NCBI RefSeq assembly: GCF_003073045.1
Contig: NC_037593.1
Span: forward strand, 6,687,525-6,751,524
DNA: 64,000 nucleotides
Source: Pomacea canaliculata
Taxonomy: Eukaryota; Mollusca; Gastropoda; Architaenioglossa; Ampullariidae
Direction of reading: 5' to 3'
Shown: piece by piece, positions 1-12,500 of the stretch
Position numbering within the stretch: position 1 is the first letter of the stretch
How the letters are laid out: every line of letters starts with the position of its first letter
Program-made: the position numbers and the translations under genes
The notes under the pieces: generated by a model
What the model was told of the DNA's origin: nothing
The model's input: the letters and a program-made list of their open reading frames with translations, nothing else
Database searches by the model: none

Positions 1-3000
1 CTTTGCTCTGGCCGCGTTAAACAAATGAACCGACAGGCCAGCGCGTCGTCTAGCGAATGACGCATGCGTGAGCAGCCCAGGCGCCATCTTGCTACAGGAG
101 GCAGTCAAGTGTACTCGCTGCCAGCTAGTCCACTGATGAACTCTAGACCTTCCAGCAACATTCGAGAACCGCATCTCACTCCAGCTGGGAAAAAAGGTCT
201 TCTCAAAACTTGCCAATGTCAGGACACTGATAAAACCCTCAAAAAAAAAAAAGTCCAAACCACAGCTTCTACTTAATGACCTGCTTTGTACCTCTTCCAC
301 TTGGATGTTTATAAATTTAACAGTTTTAATTATACTAAGTGTAGTTTCTTCCGCCAGCAAACAGACCTCCTTGTGCACATCACATGTTCAACAACAGACG
401 ATATATAAGTATTTTACATGACAATGACCAAAGCAAACTGATGGATTGCAAAATCGCATTTGCAGCTGAGGAATGTGTTATAATAGAAAGATCTGCTTTA
501 CACGACTGGATAAATAAAACATCAGCTTCAGGTCACGATAAAAGCATGAATAATCTAATCAGGAAAGATAACGAGCTTCCACTCTAAATACTTCAGTTGT
601 TTTTTCTCTATGCAATACATCATTTGATTTAGCAGCTGCTTTCCAATTTTGCCCTTGCCCCCTACTCCCCCAATTTAAAAGAAAAAGGAGAATCAGTTGT
701 CCTGGGTTCCGATGTCATCCAGGGGCCGGCTGTTTTGCCTTAATGTAAACTTAGTTGCTAGCTCCCAACACACAACCATATGTTATGTACCAAAAAAAGC
801 ATTATTTATTATTTTTTTTAACCTTTTGAGCAGCACATACTCTATTCTCTACTTCTTTTTTTTTTTAACTAAAAGCAGTCTGCAATGAAAAATTACTGTT
901 TATCTATCACAAGTTTAACACAGAAATGTTTACATGTTTTACATACCCTGCATTTACATTTGGCTACTGTTTTTGGAAAGAGAATTCGTGTAAAGCAAAG
1001 GGCAAAAATAATCTGTCTCAAGAGTCACCCTGTATAATCTGCTCCCACCCACCCTCTTGTTCCCCACACCATACGAATAAGAGAGGGGAGGGTGAAGCCT
1101 GAGTGACAAACGCTGTCGCCAGAAGACCACGAACGGATATCCTTTTGGTGTTTAATTTGTAACCCCACAGCAACAAGAATTTTGAAAAAAAAACTACCCT
1201 CCCGGGGACCGACACACTCTTCAAGCTGTCCGACTGTTTGAACAACACGGGGCTGCGGGAATGCAGGCAGCCGGCAAGATAACGTATTAAATCCAAATAA
1301 TAATGGGGCAATCATTCGACAGAGGGAATAACAAATGGCGCTACAAACACTGAGAAAAGCCAAAGAAGGCGCCCTTGTTTGAGCATGTTAGTAGAACAGC
1401 AATAAAAGACTACTGGAGGTCTTCACAAGGAGTGTTAGTAGCATAGTTATAAAAGACTACTACTTGTCTTCACAAGAAATGTAAGTAGTGTTACTATCAA
1501 GATCATGACAGAAAGTAGCATAGCTGTAAAAGACTACTTCAAGTCTTGACAGGGAATGTCTCCAACATTTCAAAAAATATCTGGGCCACATGGTCAGAGT
1601 ATTGATGTGACCAGAGCGAGCTGGGAGAGATGAAAAACATGCACATGTAAATTTGCATCATCAGTGCTAAAAAATAAACTACTTGAAAAATCAGTTTATT
1701 CCTAGTGCTAAAATTTCCATATTACAATAAATTATTCATGAACCACATCAATATCCTTGCTAACCAGTTAGCAAAATACCTGGTGTGCCGATGTCAATAT
1801 TCAATGACACTAACAATACATCTGCTTGCAACAGATGTCATCATAGCCTGAAACATCCATCACATGTAGTTTTTTTTTTAATTTTCAATTTAGGTTCAGC
1901 CTCCAACACAGCTCTATACACCAGACCCATGCTGCATGAAGCCATCCTAAGCTCAAATGTAAGTTCATTCCAGGTGACACAATAGTTCAGCATTTGGCAA
2001 GAAGACAATGTAGATTGCATTGTTTAGTTCTTGTCATCAAAAGATAAATCCGTCTCTGCCAACAGGAAGGGCTTATTCCCTTTTATAAGGCCTCAGCTGC
2101 CAACTCAGATTAAAAAGCCAAACAACCAATCAGAATTTAATTTTCGAGCTATATTGATTATATGATAGTTACAACAATTTCAGAACCATGATTAATAAGC
2201 TCACACTTATGGCAGAAGCAATTTGCTCTTAATCCTTGTAAGACATATGATACCATATATATATATAACTCTTCAATTACACCATAAAGCTATATATGAT
2301 TCTGAACTGTCTGCTGCAAATATGAATCATACAGCCAACAGATCACATTACATTGCGCTGTCGTCTTCACTTCCTACTGTTTCTACTATTTCACACTTAA
2401 TGAGCGTTGCATCAAACCTTCGAACATATCCAAACATGTTTACAACAATTATCACATATGCAGCGTATTACCACCCACAATTCCAAAGTTGCCAACAAAC
2501 ATATTTAATCCATATGTTTGCACAAATTCTCCGAGTATCCTATGTTCACAGAAAATATGTCCATTAATCAAATCATTTGATGTCTTCTTGTTACCTCCCC
2601 CAGAATCAATTTAAGTGTATCTAAAAGGCTTTGAATGTCAAGCTAGTCTTCCACCCAACAATTTTTCTTCCTAAGACAGTACAGCATTAACATGAACCAC
2701 CCTTTACACAGGGCTATAATATGGAATTGCTACCATTCCCTGCCATCTCTCTAACTAAATTAGCCTTAACAGGAGATGAATTTCAAATCACTAGTTTTCT
2801 TATACCTAACGTATCAAAAGTAAAGAATCCAAAGATTATAGAAAAATGAAAATCTGACCCATGGAAACTCTGAACTACAATGCATTTACTGTGGACTGGC
2901 AGCTGCTTAGAACTGGAGAAGCAATTCTGAAATCTGCGTATGTTTTGCTATTAATGATTATGACAATCATCAGCATCATCACCACACTCTAGCTGCCACT

Positions 3001-3280
3001 TTCAGGTGCTAAAAAACAGTGGCAGGTTTAGAGACTTTACCAGCAGTGTACACACAAGAAAATAGATACACTCTATCTCCCTACCAGCAGGAATACCCAT
3101 AACTCACTAGGGGAGAAAAACTATACACTTATCCCTTCCAACACTAAAAAAAAAAATTGACAAAAACATTGCCAGCATACCAAGAAAAGAACATGGAGAA
3201 GACAACAAACTACAGTATGTTAAGTACAGCTGCCATTAAAAGAAAACATGCACAACTGCCAACTGCACTTAACGCAACAG
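1..3280. other. AT-rich non-coding DNA, no gene recognised
   Basis: No open frame here resembles a protein. The stretch is AT-rich with short homopolymer runs and a degenerate minisatellite at about 1370-1565. By position it would be intron of the minus-strand AUTS2-family gene, or partly the 3' untranslated region of the candidate minus-strand exon that ends at 3281. I cannot tell these apart from sequence alone. Confidence 0.5.
1370..1565. repeat. Degenerate minisatellite, about three units
   Basis: Three diverged units share a core like 'taaaagactact' followed by 'gtcttcacaag' or a variant of it. Cores lie near 1402, 1449 and 1527, so the spacing is roughly 47 and 78 bases. The units are diverged and no protein frame follows the period. 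Confidence 0.6.
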
Positions 3281-3376
3281 CTACAAATCAAATATTTTAA
3301 GCTGTTTTAAAAGCTCTTTATGATCACTAGGATGCATTTCTTCTTCCTGCAATTTTCCTCGGGCAGCCAGAAATAT
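3281..3376 (-). CDS. Candidate terminal coding exon, unidentified protein
   Basis: On the minus strand a pyrimidine-rich tract ending in CAG precedes an open stretch of 31 codons ending in TAG. It would encode a hydrophilic, helix-like tail that begins IFLAARGKLQEEEMHPSDHK and ends LKQLKIFDL. The acceptor is good and the composition looks protein-like, but a 31-codon open stretch can occur by chance. I recognise no family. If real, it is the last exon of a minus-strand gene lying between here and 8.5 kb, or a late exon of the AUTS2-family transcript, although the tail does not resemble the vertebrate AUTS2 C-terminus. A second splice-bounded fragment lies at 5225-5285. Confidence 0.28.
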   Translation of the reverse strand: MFLAARGKLQEEEMHPSDHKELLKQLKIFDL

Positions 3377-6300
3377 CTGCGCAGGACAAAAAAGTAGCTA
3401 AAGGGAGAGAAAAAAAAGGCTATTCAAACACAAGGAAACAGGAAACTTTAAGAGAGTTATTTCTGTTGCACATGAAGACTGATGTGGTGAAGTTTATTCT
3501 TTTTTTTATATTAATTAGCTAACACGTGCTTGGCAGGTCAGCATTATATGCACACTACATGAACATTTGGAATTCATCCTGTTTTCTTTGCCAGGTGAAA
3601 AACTTCAACAAGAAAATGATGCAGGACGATGCATTACAATACAGCCCATTTACTGAGAAACATTATAAGTTTCAATTTTTCATAGCCAAACAAAGCACAA
3701 CTAAAGTCAGGTCTTTTTCATACAAATGATATCCAAAACAATCAATGAAGGGATACAAAAGCAACACATTTCTCTCACAACTCTCCCTCTCATGTGAGCA
3801 CATACATATCTTGCACAAAAAAAAACCTTCTTCAGCTGCTTTAAAACTGTTTAGCAGTATGGCATCTAGCAAAAAGGACAAACAATTTCTGACAATGGAT
3901 ATTAAAAAAAACATGACCAGATTTTTAAACTTCTGCCACTAAGAAAAGGCAATAAGTCTTTTTGTAACTGAAAGCTCACAGATGAAGTGTTCACTATTAT
4001 ATACATACAGATTACCAACTACTGAAACTAAGAAACTGTTTTTCAATATACTGCTGTATCTGCTGTTACATAGTAAGCATAACAAATGTACATCACCTTA
4101 GTTTTCAGACACCGAGATATCAGCCATATATTTTCAGGTCAGCCTGTACAAAGAGACTAAAACAGATACCCAAATGTCCTTTTCTGAAAGATTGATCATG
4201 AATAACCTTTAGGATTAACCTGTTGTGAATTGTGACTCAGACAGACCCCAATTAGAGCAACCCTCAATCTAACGTTGGTGATAATGCAATCAATCTGACT
4301 CTCGAATAAGTTAAAACACTGGTCCATTTTACTTCCTTTCAATGAAGGAACTGCATGCAGAAGGAAATGACAATGTCACTGACTTGTGTTTATCGATAAG
4401 CCTAAAAAACAGGAGGGGAAAAGCGCACGATTTCTGAATAAAGCTCAAAACAAATATCCCATTTCATCTTTAAAAATTATTCAATCATTAGAAAGTTTAC
4501 TGATAGCTGTTAAATAAGTTTCTTAATTCTAATTAACACTGGCATTAATGACTAATGCACATTGTATCATGTCACTTAACCAAGACAAGCTTGCAGAGAC
4601 AGCAGAACTTGTAAAACTCAACCTGTTAATATAATTCAAAGCATTCATGAAAATGTAAGCACACTGAAAGAGAATGGCGAATGGTAAGTTAACTTGCAAC
4701 ACTTCTTTAGCCTTTAAAAAATCCTTTGCGGTGACTAAGCAAGAGTAAGAACACATAACTAAGTTATGTCATCCTTTTCTCAACTTTGAGATAGATGCCA
4801 CTTCATGCATGGAGAAACTCAAAGCCAAATGCCATAATATAATCATAAACTCCAGCCATCCTCCTTTCTAACTTGACCTTTGCCTTTCTTGCATACACAA
4901 CTCCTCTTTACTGCACAGATCATAAAGAAACATTTGCCAGGCACTCCAAGACACCATGAGCCACTATCCACTAGGAGCAGAAATCAATTGAACTCCAGCA
5001 AGAAACAGGTGCAGCATAATTGAAAAGATGTGGATCTCAAACGGTCATTCATCCATCACTTTATGGAAATGATGCCAGCAGCACCAGTGTTATCCATTTC
5101 TTGATCGCATAACCTTTAATTTTTATTTATGACATAAATACAAAACCTGATAGCTAAAAAAAATTTAATGACAGCAATCTTCTTTATTAACTTTGAAAAA
5201 TCAATGTGGCGCGCTAGCACTTACCAGGAACGTGTTACTTCTGTAGAAAGTAATGTTTCTGAGACACTGATATCACGAATGTAATCTTTTGAGTGTAGGG
5301 TGGAAGGGAAAGGAGGAAATTGCACAAGGAGTCATTTGCAGCTTTCAAAAGTCAATGGAAGAAAAAAGGCAATCTGAAGGTAAATGGGTCTAGACCAATT
5401 CTCTGGCATTGGAACTTAATCAGAAGACACGGGATGGTGAGACAATCGTAATCATTATTTCCAGCGAACAAATACCGAAATGATGATCAAATAATAAATA
5501 TTTTCCACAAGATATGCTCAGAGCAATTTACACACATCAGAAACAACAAATAAATAGACCTAATCATAATTATATAGACGTATGCATTAAGATATACCCA
5601 ATATACAGAGTAAACAGATACACACACTACACAAACACAGGATAAAAGCACAGGAAAACATTATCTTAAGTTTGGATTTCAAATTGAGCACTCCTTAAGT
5701 AGTACAGATGTGAGTGAGCTTAGATACTGAGGCCAGTGGAATAGATCAGTGTGGATAGTTTATAGGGTATGCCTATGAAGAGAACAAATGATGGATATTG
5801 CATGCTCTGATCTAGATGATCTACAGACAAGACAAGAAGCACTGTTCTGAATTCTTTATAGACGCTGGGGAATGCCAGCCAAAAGAGAACTATAACAGTC
5901 AATCCTCGAGAGCACTAAAGCGCTAATATCAAGCAGCAATATATACCATCTTTAGCAGGAAAAAAAAACAAGACTGAGAAATATGAGTTCCACTGGGTAG
6001 GACAAAGGTGAAATCATGTGATTTTAAATTACAGCACAGTTTTATAGACCTAACGTAAAACATGCCTACGAGTGACTCACCGGCCAAGTAAACATCTCAG
6101 GTTCGAAGCACACAAATCCAGGTCAATTCTGAACCAGTCAGCAATCTAATGCTTATCCCTTTGTTTCCAAGTGCTTCTTACCCATATATACTATCCACAG
6201 AAATGACCACATTTCAGCTGAAATAAACTGGTAAATGTTCAGCTCAATGAACAATAGCTTTTTTGCTGCTAACCCAAAGTATGAAAGATCTTTCATTTAA

Positions 6301-8535
6301 GGCATGGATTAGTTCCTCGTACTAAAATATTTCAGCTGTTAACCCAAGTATGCAAGCTGAAAAAATGCCACTGGCAATATTAATATCATCAGCCATACTA
6401 GCAGTGTAACACATCTCCTGTTACTGTTGTGGCCTCAGTGTTGACTAAGCTTCCTTATTTCCTCAACTTCTGTTTTTACTGTCTGAGCTAATTATTCTAC
6501 AAACATCTTTGAAGTTACTGACTTGCACAGACTCATTCATTTACTACCACTTCAGATGAAACGTTGCAATGCTGTTCTTAGATCATAGACTTCATACATT
6601 GTTTAGCCATAATTCAAGCAGAAATAAGTACTAGTGTCCAATACCTATTTAATATCAGTCTTTACAAGATACTTGTAATAGGTCAGGAAAGCAACTGACA
6701 GAAAAGGGTTGGGTGGGAGGACAGAACAGAAAGACTGCCTATTCCAAATGCCATTCCTTCACATTTTGACCCAGTTCCCCATTTCTTATATTTGCAGTCT
6801 CTACTTTCAGCGTGGGTCAGTCACAATGCCATTAAACCTAGCGACAGTATATCACACTGCTGCAATAACTTACATGCTTTATCACACTACCAGCCATGCC
6901 CCTCTAAGAAGTTTAACTTAACACATTGTTCTCCCGTCCTGCCCTACACACATCCTTCCCTTTTGTCAGAGAATTTCAGCCCTAAGTGTTTAGTTTTAAA
7001 AAAAAAAACCAACCTTGTTTTGTTTAAACCACAGAAATGACCCACCTTAAACTTGTTACTTTTAAAAGGTTATCACTTTAAGGATTAAAACACTGTCACA
7101 AAAACATTAAAAGTGTCTTGTACTTTGCAAAATATAACATTTGCACATACTTAAAACCATAGTGAGCTTACTTTTATACACAATAAATAATAAAATTTCA
7201 CAAACGAAAGACAATATTATCTGATAATAAACTTTAAGTAAAGTTAGTAAACTACTTCTTTCAGTAATGATTGTAAACTATAAGTGAGTAGTAATAGACA
7301 ACAGTTTAAATAAAAGTAGTTACGGACAACAATTTAATGAGCAGAAAAATGTCAAATGAATATAATTTCTTTACCTAGTAAAAGTAGGGGGATGTGTGTG
7401 TGGAGGAGTAGGGGGGGGGGTGATGGGTGTTCCACTCTACCATAAAAGTATTCCCTGATGTGTTATGTTGCAAAAAGGAAGTTTATCAATTTCAAATGAA
7501 AAAAACTCTTCTGACTGTAAGCTGTCTATATCTTTCTCTTGCAAAATTCTCTTACTGGAAAATTAAACCAGTTCTCTATTGATTGCATGCACATCTGCTC
7601 GAAACCAGTCCTTAATATTCATCTTGTCAAGTTGTTTCCAAAGTGAAATGAACTGTTATTTCAATAATGAATAAAAGCTCTCAGTGATGAAATGTCCTGA
7701 AAAAACCTACACACACTTTTGTGTTCTCTTCAGTTGCAAATTAGTTGCCATAATAAGGATGCTAATACAAAAATCATAAAAATGAATTTAAACTATAAAA
7801 TGTATGATCAACACTAAAAGTCAGAAATATTAGCTGTAGTATTGTTATACCTTTAGGAACATTTCTTGCTTATGATAATTCTACAGACTTTCTGTCTACT
7901 TATTTGAAGGTACATTACCAGAGTGGCACATCTGAAAATCCCTTTTACTTCAAAAATCCTTATTGTAATATCCCTGTCATTGTTTCAAAAGATCTACCAA
8001 AGATTAATCACTTCTTATTTTGAAAGTTATCACCAACTTGCAAGTAAACTAGAATATCCAATGTCTGTTACAATCTGTCAAAAGTTCATCCTGATGCCAT
8101 AATTGCATAATTACCTGGTCTCAACAACACTAGCCCCAGTCATGCTCAAAAATCATCTCCTTAACTTGAGAATATGAAGGATTGCAAAAGAATGAGAAAC
8201 AAGAAACAGTGCAAATGTCATGCATACATTCCGCTAATGATCGCCTGTTCAGCGCAAATATTTCTGATAGTGTGAGGCATGGTGCTTTATACTGAGTGTT
8301 TGGCTTTTTGCCCACCTTTGCCTCTTCGTGTCTTTGTTTCGCTTCTCGCCCTCACAGCCATCGAAAATCGCACAAATCCCACCCGAAAATAGAATCCTGT
8401 CTAAAACCACTACATATGGCTGTAGATGCAATGTCTTTGTCCTCCCAGGAAACGGTCCTGGGAGAGTTGCGATTGACTGGTTTGAGCCCCCCTAACGCAG
8501 AGAAAGAGAGGAATGAGTGAATGCCATCTGCTTAC
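3377..8535. other. AT-rich non-coding DNA, probable intron of AUTS2-family gene
   Basis: This stretch lies directly downstream (minus strand) of the donor site of the AUTS2-family first exon, so it is most simply intron 1. It contains a repeat-like block at about 5470-5950, a G-run at about 7409-7421 and a weak exon-like fragment at 5225-5285. No coding region can be assigned with confidence. Confidence 0.5.
5470..5950. repeat. Probable dispersed repeat, family not assigned
   Basis: The block contains 'gctcagagcaatttacacac', a variant of the GCTCAGAGCGCTTTACAC motif often found at the end of mollusc and other invertebrate interspersed repeats. It continues with text on an ageing open frame (minus strand 5902-5720) that reads like repeat-derived sequence. 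I recall similar text from mollusc genomes but cannot name the family. Boundaries are approximate. Confidence 0.4.
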
Positions 8536-8790
8536 CTCCAGATCCTCCAGTGTTTTGAAGCTCATGATCGCAAATCCATCAATAATATCTTCTTCGAATG
8601 AATGTGAAGAGTTGTTACGCTGTCTTCGCGCCTTCGCTCGACATTTTTCTTTGCTGGAGCGAGAAGGGGAACCTTTCGGTTCATCCCCACTAAGGGCTTC
8701 ATCCGCAAGATTTTGTTTTTCCTGATTGAGTTGATGCGCTCTCTCCCTCCGCTTCGTGCGGTTCCGTGGCTTGCTTTGCACGGTCTCCAT
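8536..8790 (-). CDS. AUTS2/fibrosin-family protein, first coding exon (partial gene)
   Basis: This exon encodes the N-terminal 85 residues of an AUTS2/FBRSL1/fibrosin-family protein (Drosophila relative: Tay bridge). The family consists of nuclear proteins; vertebrate AUTS2 joins a non-canonical PRC1 complex that activates transcription and also acts on neuronal actin. The call rests on the signature at residues 66-81, EEDIIDGFAI followed by MSFKTL, which matches vertebrate AUTS2 EEDIIDGFAM-TSFVTF. It is preceded by Arg/Lys-rich, low-complexity sequence (residues 8-17 and 47-58), as in the family. The ATG at 8790 has a good context (AAAATGG). The exon ends in GAG before GTAAGC at 8535, and 255 bases leave the reading frame in phase 0. 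Later exons are not found and should lie beyond the left edge, because family members have very long introns. The frame continuing past the donor is intronic read-through. Confidence 0.82.
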
Positions 8791-9500
8791 TTTCTACCAC
8801 CAATGGAGCCTTACCCACACAAAAATCAACACATCGGAACCAAGAGATCTTCAACGTGATAATCCAATTCTTCGTAAGTACTCCCTGGGCATTAATTCAG
8901 CAGACTGAAGCAAAATATTTCGACTCCGGTAGGCCCCGTGCGCTCCACGATTGTTCAAATGGCGGAACACACACACATACACACAATATGGCCTCAGCAC
9001 TCAATATGGCTCCAGCCAGTGCCCTTCCGCCTGGCCCTACTGCATAGAGTTCTCGATTCAACACGATATTACTACTGCAAAACAGCCGCAAAATAACCAG
9101 AAAAGCTCTGCAAGGCACACGCTTGTCTCTTTCGATGCAAAATAGTGCGATAAGCACAGTACATGTGGGCGGGTTAGCATTAAAAAGCGTCGTGCTATGC
9201 GAGCGCTACGTGCGCGTGGAGGCAAGGAGTCGGTGGTTACACAGTGCACGGTGCTGCGCGAACGAGCAAGTTCCGAAAGGCGCGTGGCTACCACGTCAAC
9301 TAATGACTTTTCAAGCCTCGTTCCATCGAAAGTTCACCAACCAACAACGCCATTTGATGTGGGAAGACTATCCTGACTGTTAAAGTTTATGCGCGACAAA
9401 GGACCTCAATAGTCGATGACCCTTGTTCGCCGCCTTTATGTCTTGTCAATCACTGGGCCGAACGGATTGAGGGAAAGAAACGGAAGTGTAAAAACGAGGA
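8791..9500 (-). promoter_or_regulatory. Probable 5' UTR and promoter region of the AUTS2-family gene
   Basis: The sequence upstream of the start codon is richer in CpG than the flanking AT-rich DNA, as expected for an unmethylated promoter. No TATA box at a convincing distance was identified. A short CA repeat lies at about 8970-8985. This assignment is positional. Confidence 0.4.
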
Positions 9501-12500
9501 ACAATGGAATGCAGTGACCTTAGAAACGGATTCTGTTCTAACACGTGAATGCAAAATAACTCATCCTTCGTTTCAGCATAAGCTTCTACTCCTAAAACAG
9601 CTGGGTTTATTTAATTCTGCAGGAAGAACAAATGAGCCACACAATTGTCAAAACGGAGAGAGATGATGTAAGAGAGAAAGAAGAAAAGATAAAACTTCGT
9701 CTTAACCATATTGGCCGCATGGTGGATAACTATATATATATAGTCTGCACTCCGACACCCACGATCGTCGGCTGTCTGTAATGAATTGATCTTATCTACA
9801 GTGAGCAAGTCTTCAAACTTGCTGGTCCCGTCATCGGTAATTAGAAAGGCACGGAGCAGAAAGACGCCGGGAGGATTTTCTGGCAGAACAGTTGCCTCCT
9901 GTAGTCTAGTCAATAGTCCCGTCAGATGGAATTCAAATGAAATACAGTAATAAATAGGCGGCTACTGCAGCAACGCCGGCACAGTCCGCAGGCACGCATC
10001 AGACGATTCGGGCGGAAAAAATCGCTCTTCAGCGCGGAGGAGCCAAAGCGTGATCAATCTACAATCGGAAATGGTTTATTGTCAGACTGGTCATATTAGA
10101 AGTACCAACAGCCGGCCGCTGTGAATGCGCCAGTCAGGGGTATGAGAGACGCAAAATCAATGTCATCATCATTTTTTTAAAGGGTTTTTTTGGTATTTTT
10201 ACTTTCAACATTTTTGCAACCTTTCATGCGGAGTTGATCCATCGCCATACCACTAAAGCGGTAAAACATTGTCATTTTTTTCCAAGAAAAGGATGCTTTT
10301 GTTTTCCTTGAACTGAATGGTAACTTCAAGTTAATGAAAATCAACCAACTTTCCTTGTGCTGGGTTTTTTTTTTCCCCACCGAAACTTGCTTAACCTGAT
10401 CTACAAGTTCAAAAACTTTATAGTGCAAAGCCATCCGCTCTTGTTTCCTGGTGACTTGATATGCTGGCGGGTGGAGTAGTTTCATAGTCCTCATCCCCAT
10501 CCACCATCCCCCATCTCCACACAAACACACGAGCTAACCACTGAAGACTGTCACATGTGCAAGAAGGCACCAGAACAACAGAATGTGCTGTCAAAGCAAA
10601 TTTTTCTCTTCATATTTACACTACATGGGAGGCTTTAGTTCTTTGCCGAGAAGAGGAATACAATTTGTAGGTAAAATAAGAGAGAGTTGCAACGTCTGGT
10701 TCTAATTACTTTTTACTTTAATTCGCCAGTTACATCTTGATCTTTTATTCATCTCTCTCTCTGAACTACTACGTATAGCTTCCATACTGCACACACACAT
10801 ACAGTGACTGAGAAGGAGGGAAAAAAGAAGATGTTGACCTAAACATGCCGTAAAGCGCTATACCATACGTGTGTGTGTGTGGTCGAGGAAGCGGGAGAAC
10901 TGAGCCTGCAAAACAAACTGAAGTGTACAATCTACTAGATCCCAAAGAGAACATCCTAGCGACTGAGTTCCTCGAACAAGAGAGTTAACTGATAAAGACA
11001 GCTAGGTGAGTGAGAGAGAGGAGGAACACAAAAAAGGTTGGTATTCAACACATTGAGACCTCCCACATGGAATAGTGTTTGCAATACAAATCTCCTCAAG
11101 ACTTATTGCCTTAAGCACACATGCCACCTTCTGTATTAAAACTTGTCTGCGTCCTTTATTCACAGTTGCCGCCTCGTTTCCATTTCAAAAACCTCGCTCG
11201 CTTTTACAGCTCTGTCTCAAATTTCTTCCTTTTTCTTATTTTTTGCGAGGGTTTTTTTTCTTTTTCCTTTTATTTTTCTGAATCGCGTTGCTCAATTTAT
11301 GATAAATGGAAGCGAGAATGCACTCCCGACCTCCATGGCTGCCAATCCGGGCAGTTTCTGCGAGCCTGACGTATATTTTCTGCGGGACTGACATAATAAC
11401 CTCCTCGGTCCAAGCAGTGCGCCTGGCGTCTGCCTTCTTTGTCGTCTGCACACAGTCCGAGCCGCAACGGATGAAAAGCCACGCCGGGAGACGTTTTCCT
11501 TTCTTTCTTTCTCCTCCAACCCCTCCCGCCCCGTGATGAGTGTGTGGGCATGCGCCGGTCAGAAAGGGCGCTATCAAAGTGCACGTGCCTGTTGGGGGAT
11601 GCATGCGCGTGCATGCATGAGCGCTCTTTGCACGGCTCATGGCGCTGGGTAGTTTGTGTCCTTACTGTGGAGCGAAGGGGTGAGTACCGACAGGTGGGCG
11701 TCTTCTTTTAACACTCAGCACGAAGGAAGGTCTCTCCCCACCCCTATCGCCTGAGCGGTGACTTGAGAAGCTAACAGTTCTTTTTCTCCTCCGAGCGAAT
11801 GTCGCAAAAAAATGTTTATTAAAACCCAGTCCACCAAACAGGCTAATAGTAATTACGGAATAACCCTGACCCTCGGTAAGGCAAGCAGGTGCGGGGTGAG
11901 GTCAAATCGTAAGAAAAGAATATCCTGAGTAGGCCAATAGGTACGGGGTGAAGGCAGATCGAAAGAACGGAATACCCCAGTCCCTGGGGACGAATGAGGT
12001 CAGGTTCGCACCCCACCACCCCCCGGGGAGGAGTATATCAAGTACGTCGCAAGACCGCCGCTCCTTTTTTTGCTCTCACTTCCCACAACCCTCCATTAAC
12101 CCCTTCACCCCACCCATCCCCAGTTCGTTTCTCGGGGGAGACTTCTCGCAAGAAAAGCGTCCCAGTTTCCTTTTTTCGATGGCTCAAGAATCTACAAGTC
12201 TCTGGTTCTCGCGGGAGGCGGGGGCTGTGGGGAAGGGATGTGGAGTGAAGGAAAGGAGACCTCCAGGTCTGACGCTGCTTGATAGCTAGACGTCCCACTA
12301 CTTTATAATAGATGAGCGAACACTTTGTGAAGTTGCGTAAGCTGTTGGTTTCCCACTTCCAGACTTTTGCTACCCTAATGCCACAGTCGGCGCAGCACGA
12401 AATCGCTTAAAGCTCCTCCAGGGTTTTCACATCAACTTTTTTTTTTAATCTCACGCACCATGTTAATGACATCAGCAATAATAATAAGAAGAAGGAGAAC

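Noticed and set aside
7563-7652. Possible terminal minus-strand exon encoding KQLDKMNIKDWFRADVHAIN
   Set aside because: The acceptor is poor in pyrimidines, the open stretch is only 29 codons and a good donor lies after its stop codon; chance is sufficient.
8130-8180. Exon-like segment bounded by an acceptor and a GTAATTATG donor on the minus strand
   Set aside because: All three frames contain a stop inside the segment, so it cannot be an internal coding exon.
11236-11640. Longest minus-strand open frame in the left half, 134 codons
   Set aside because: It lies in a GC-rich patch where overlapping frames are open on both strands, and its sequence is low-complexity and unlike any protein I know.
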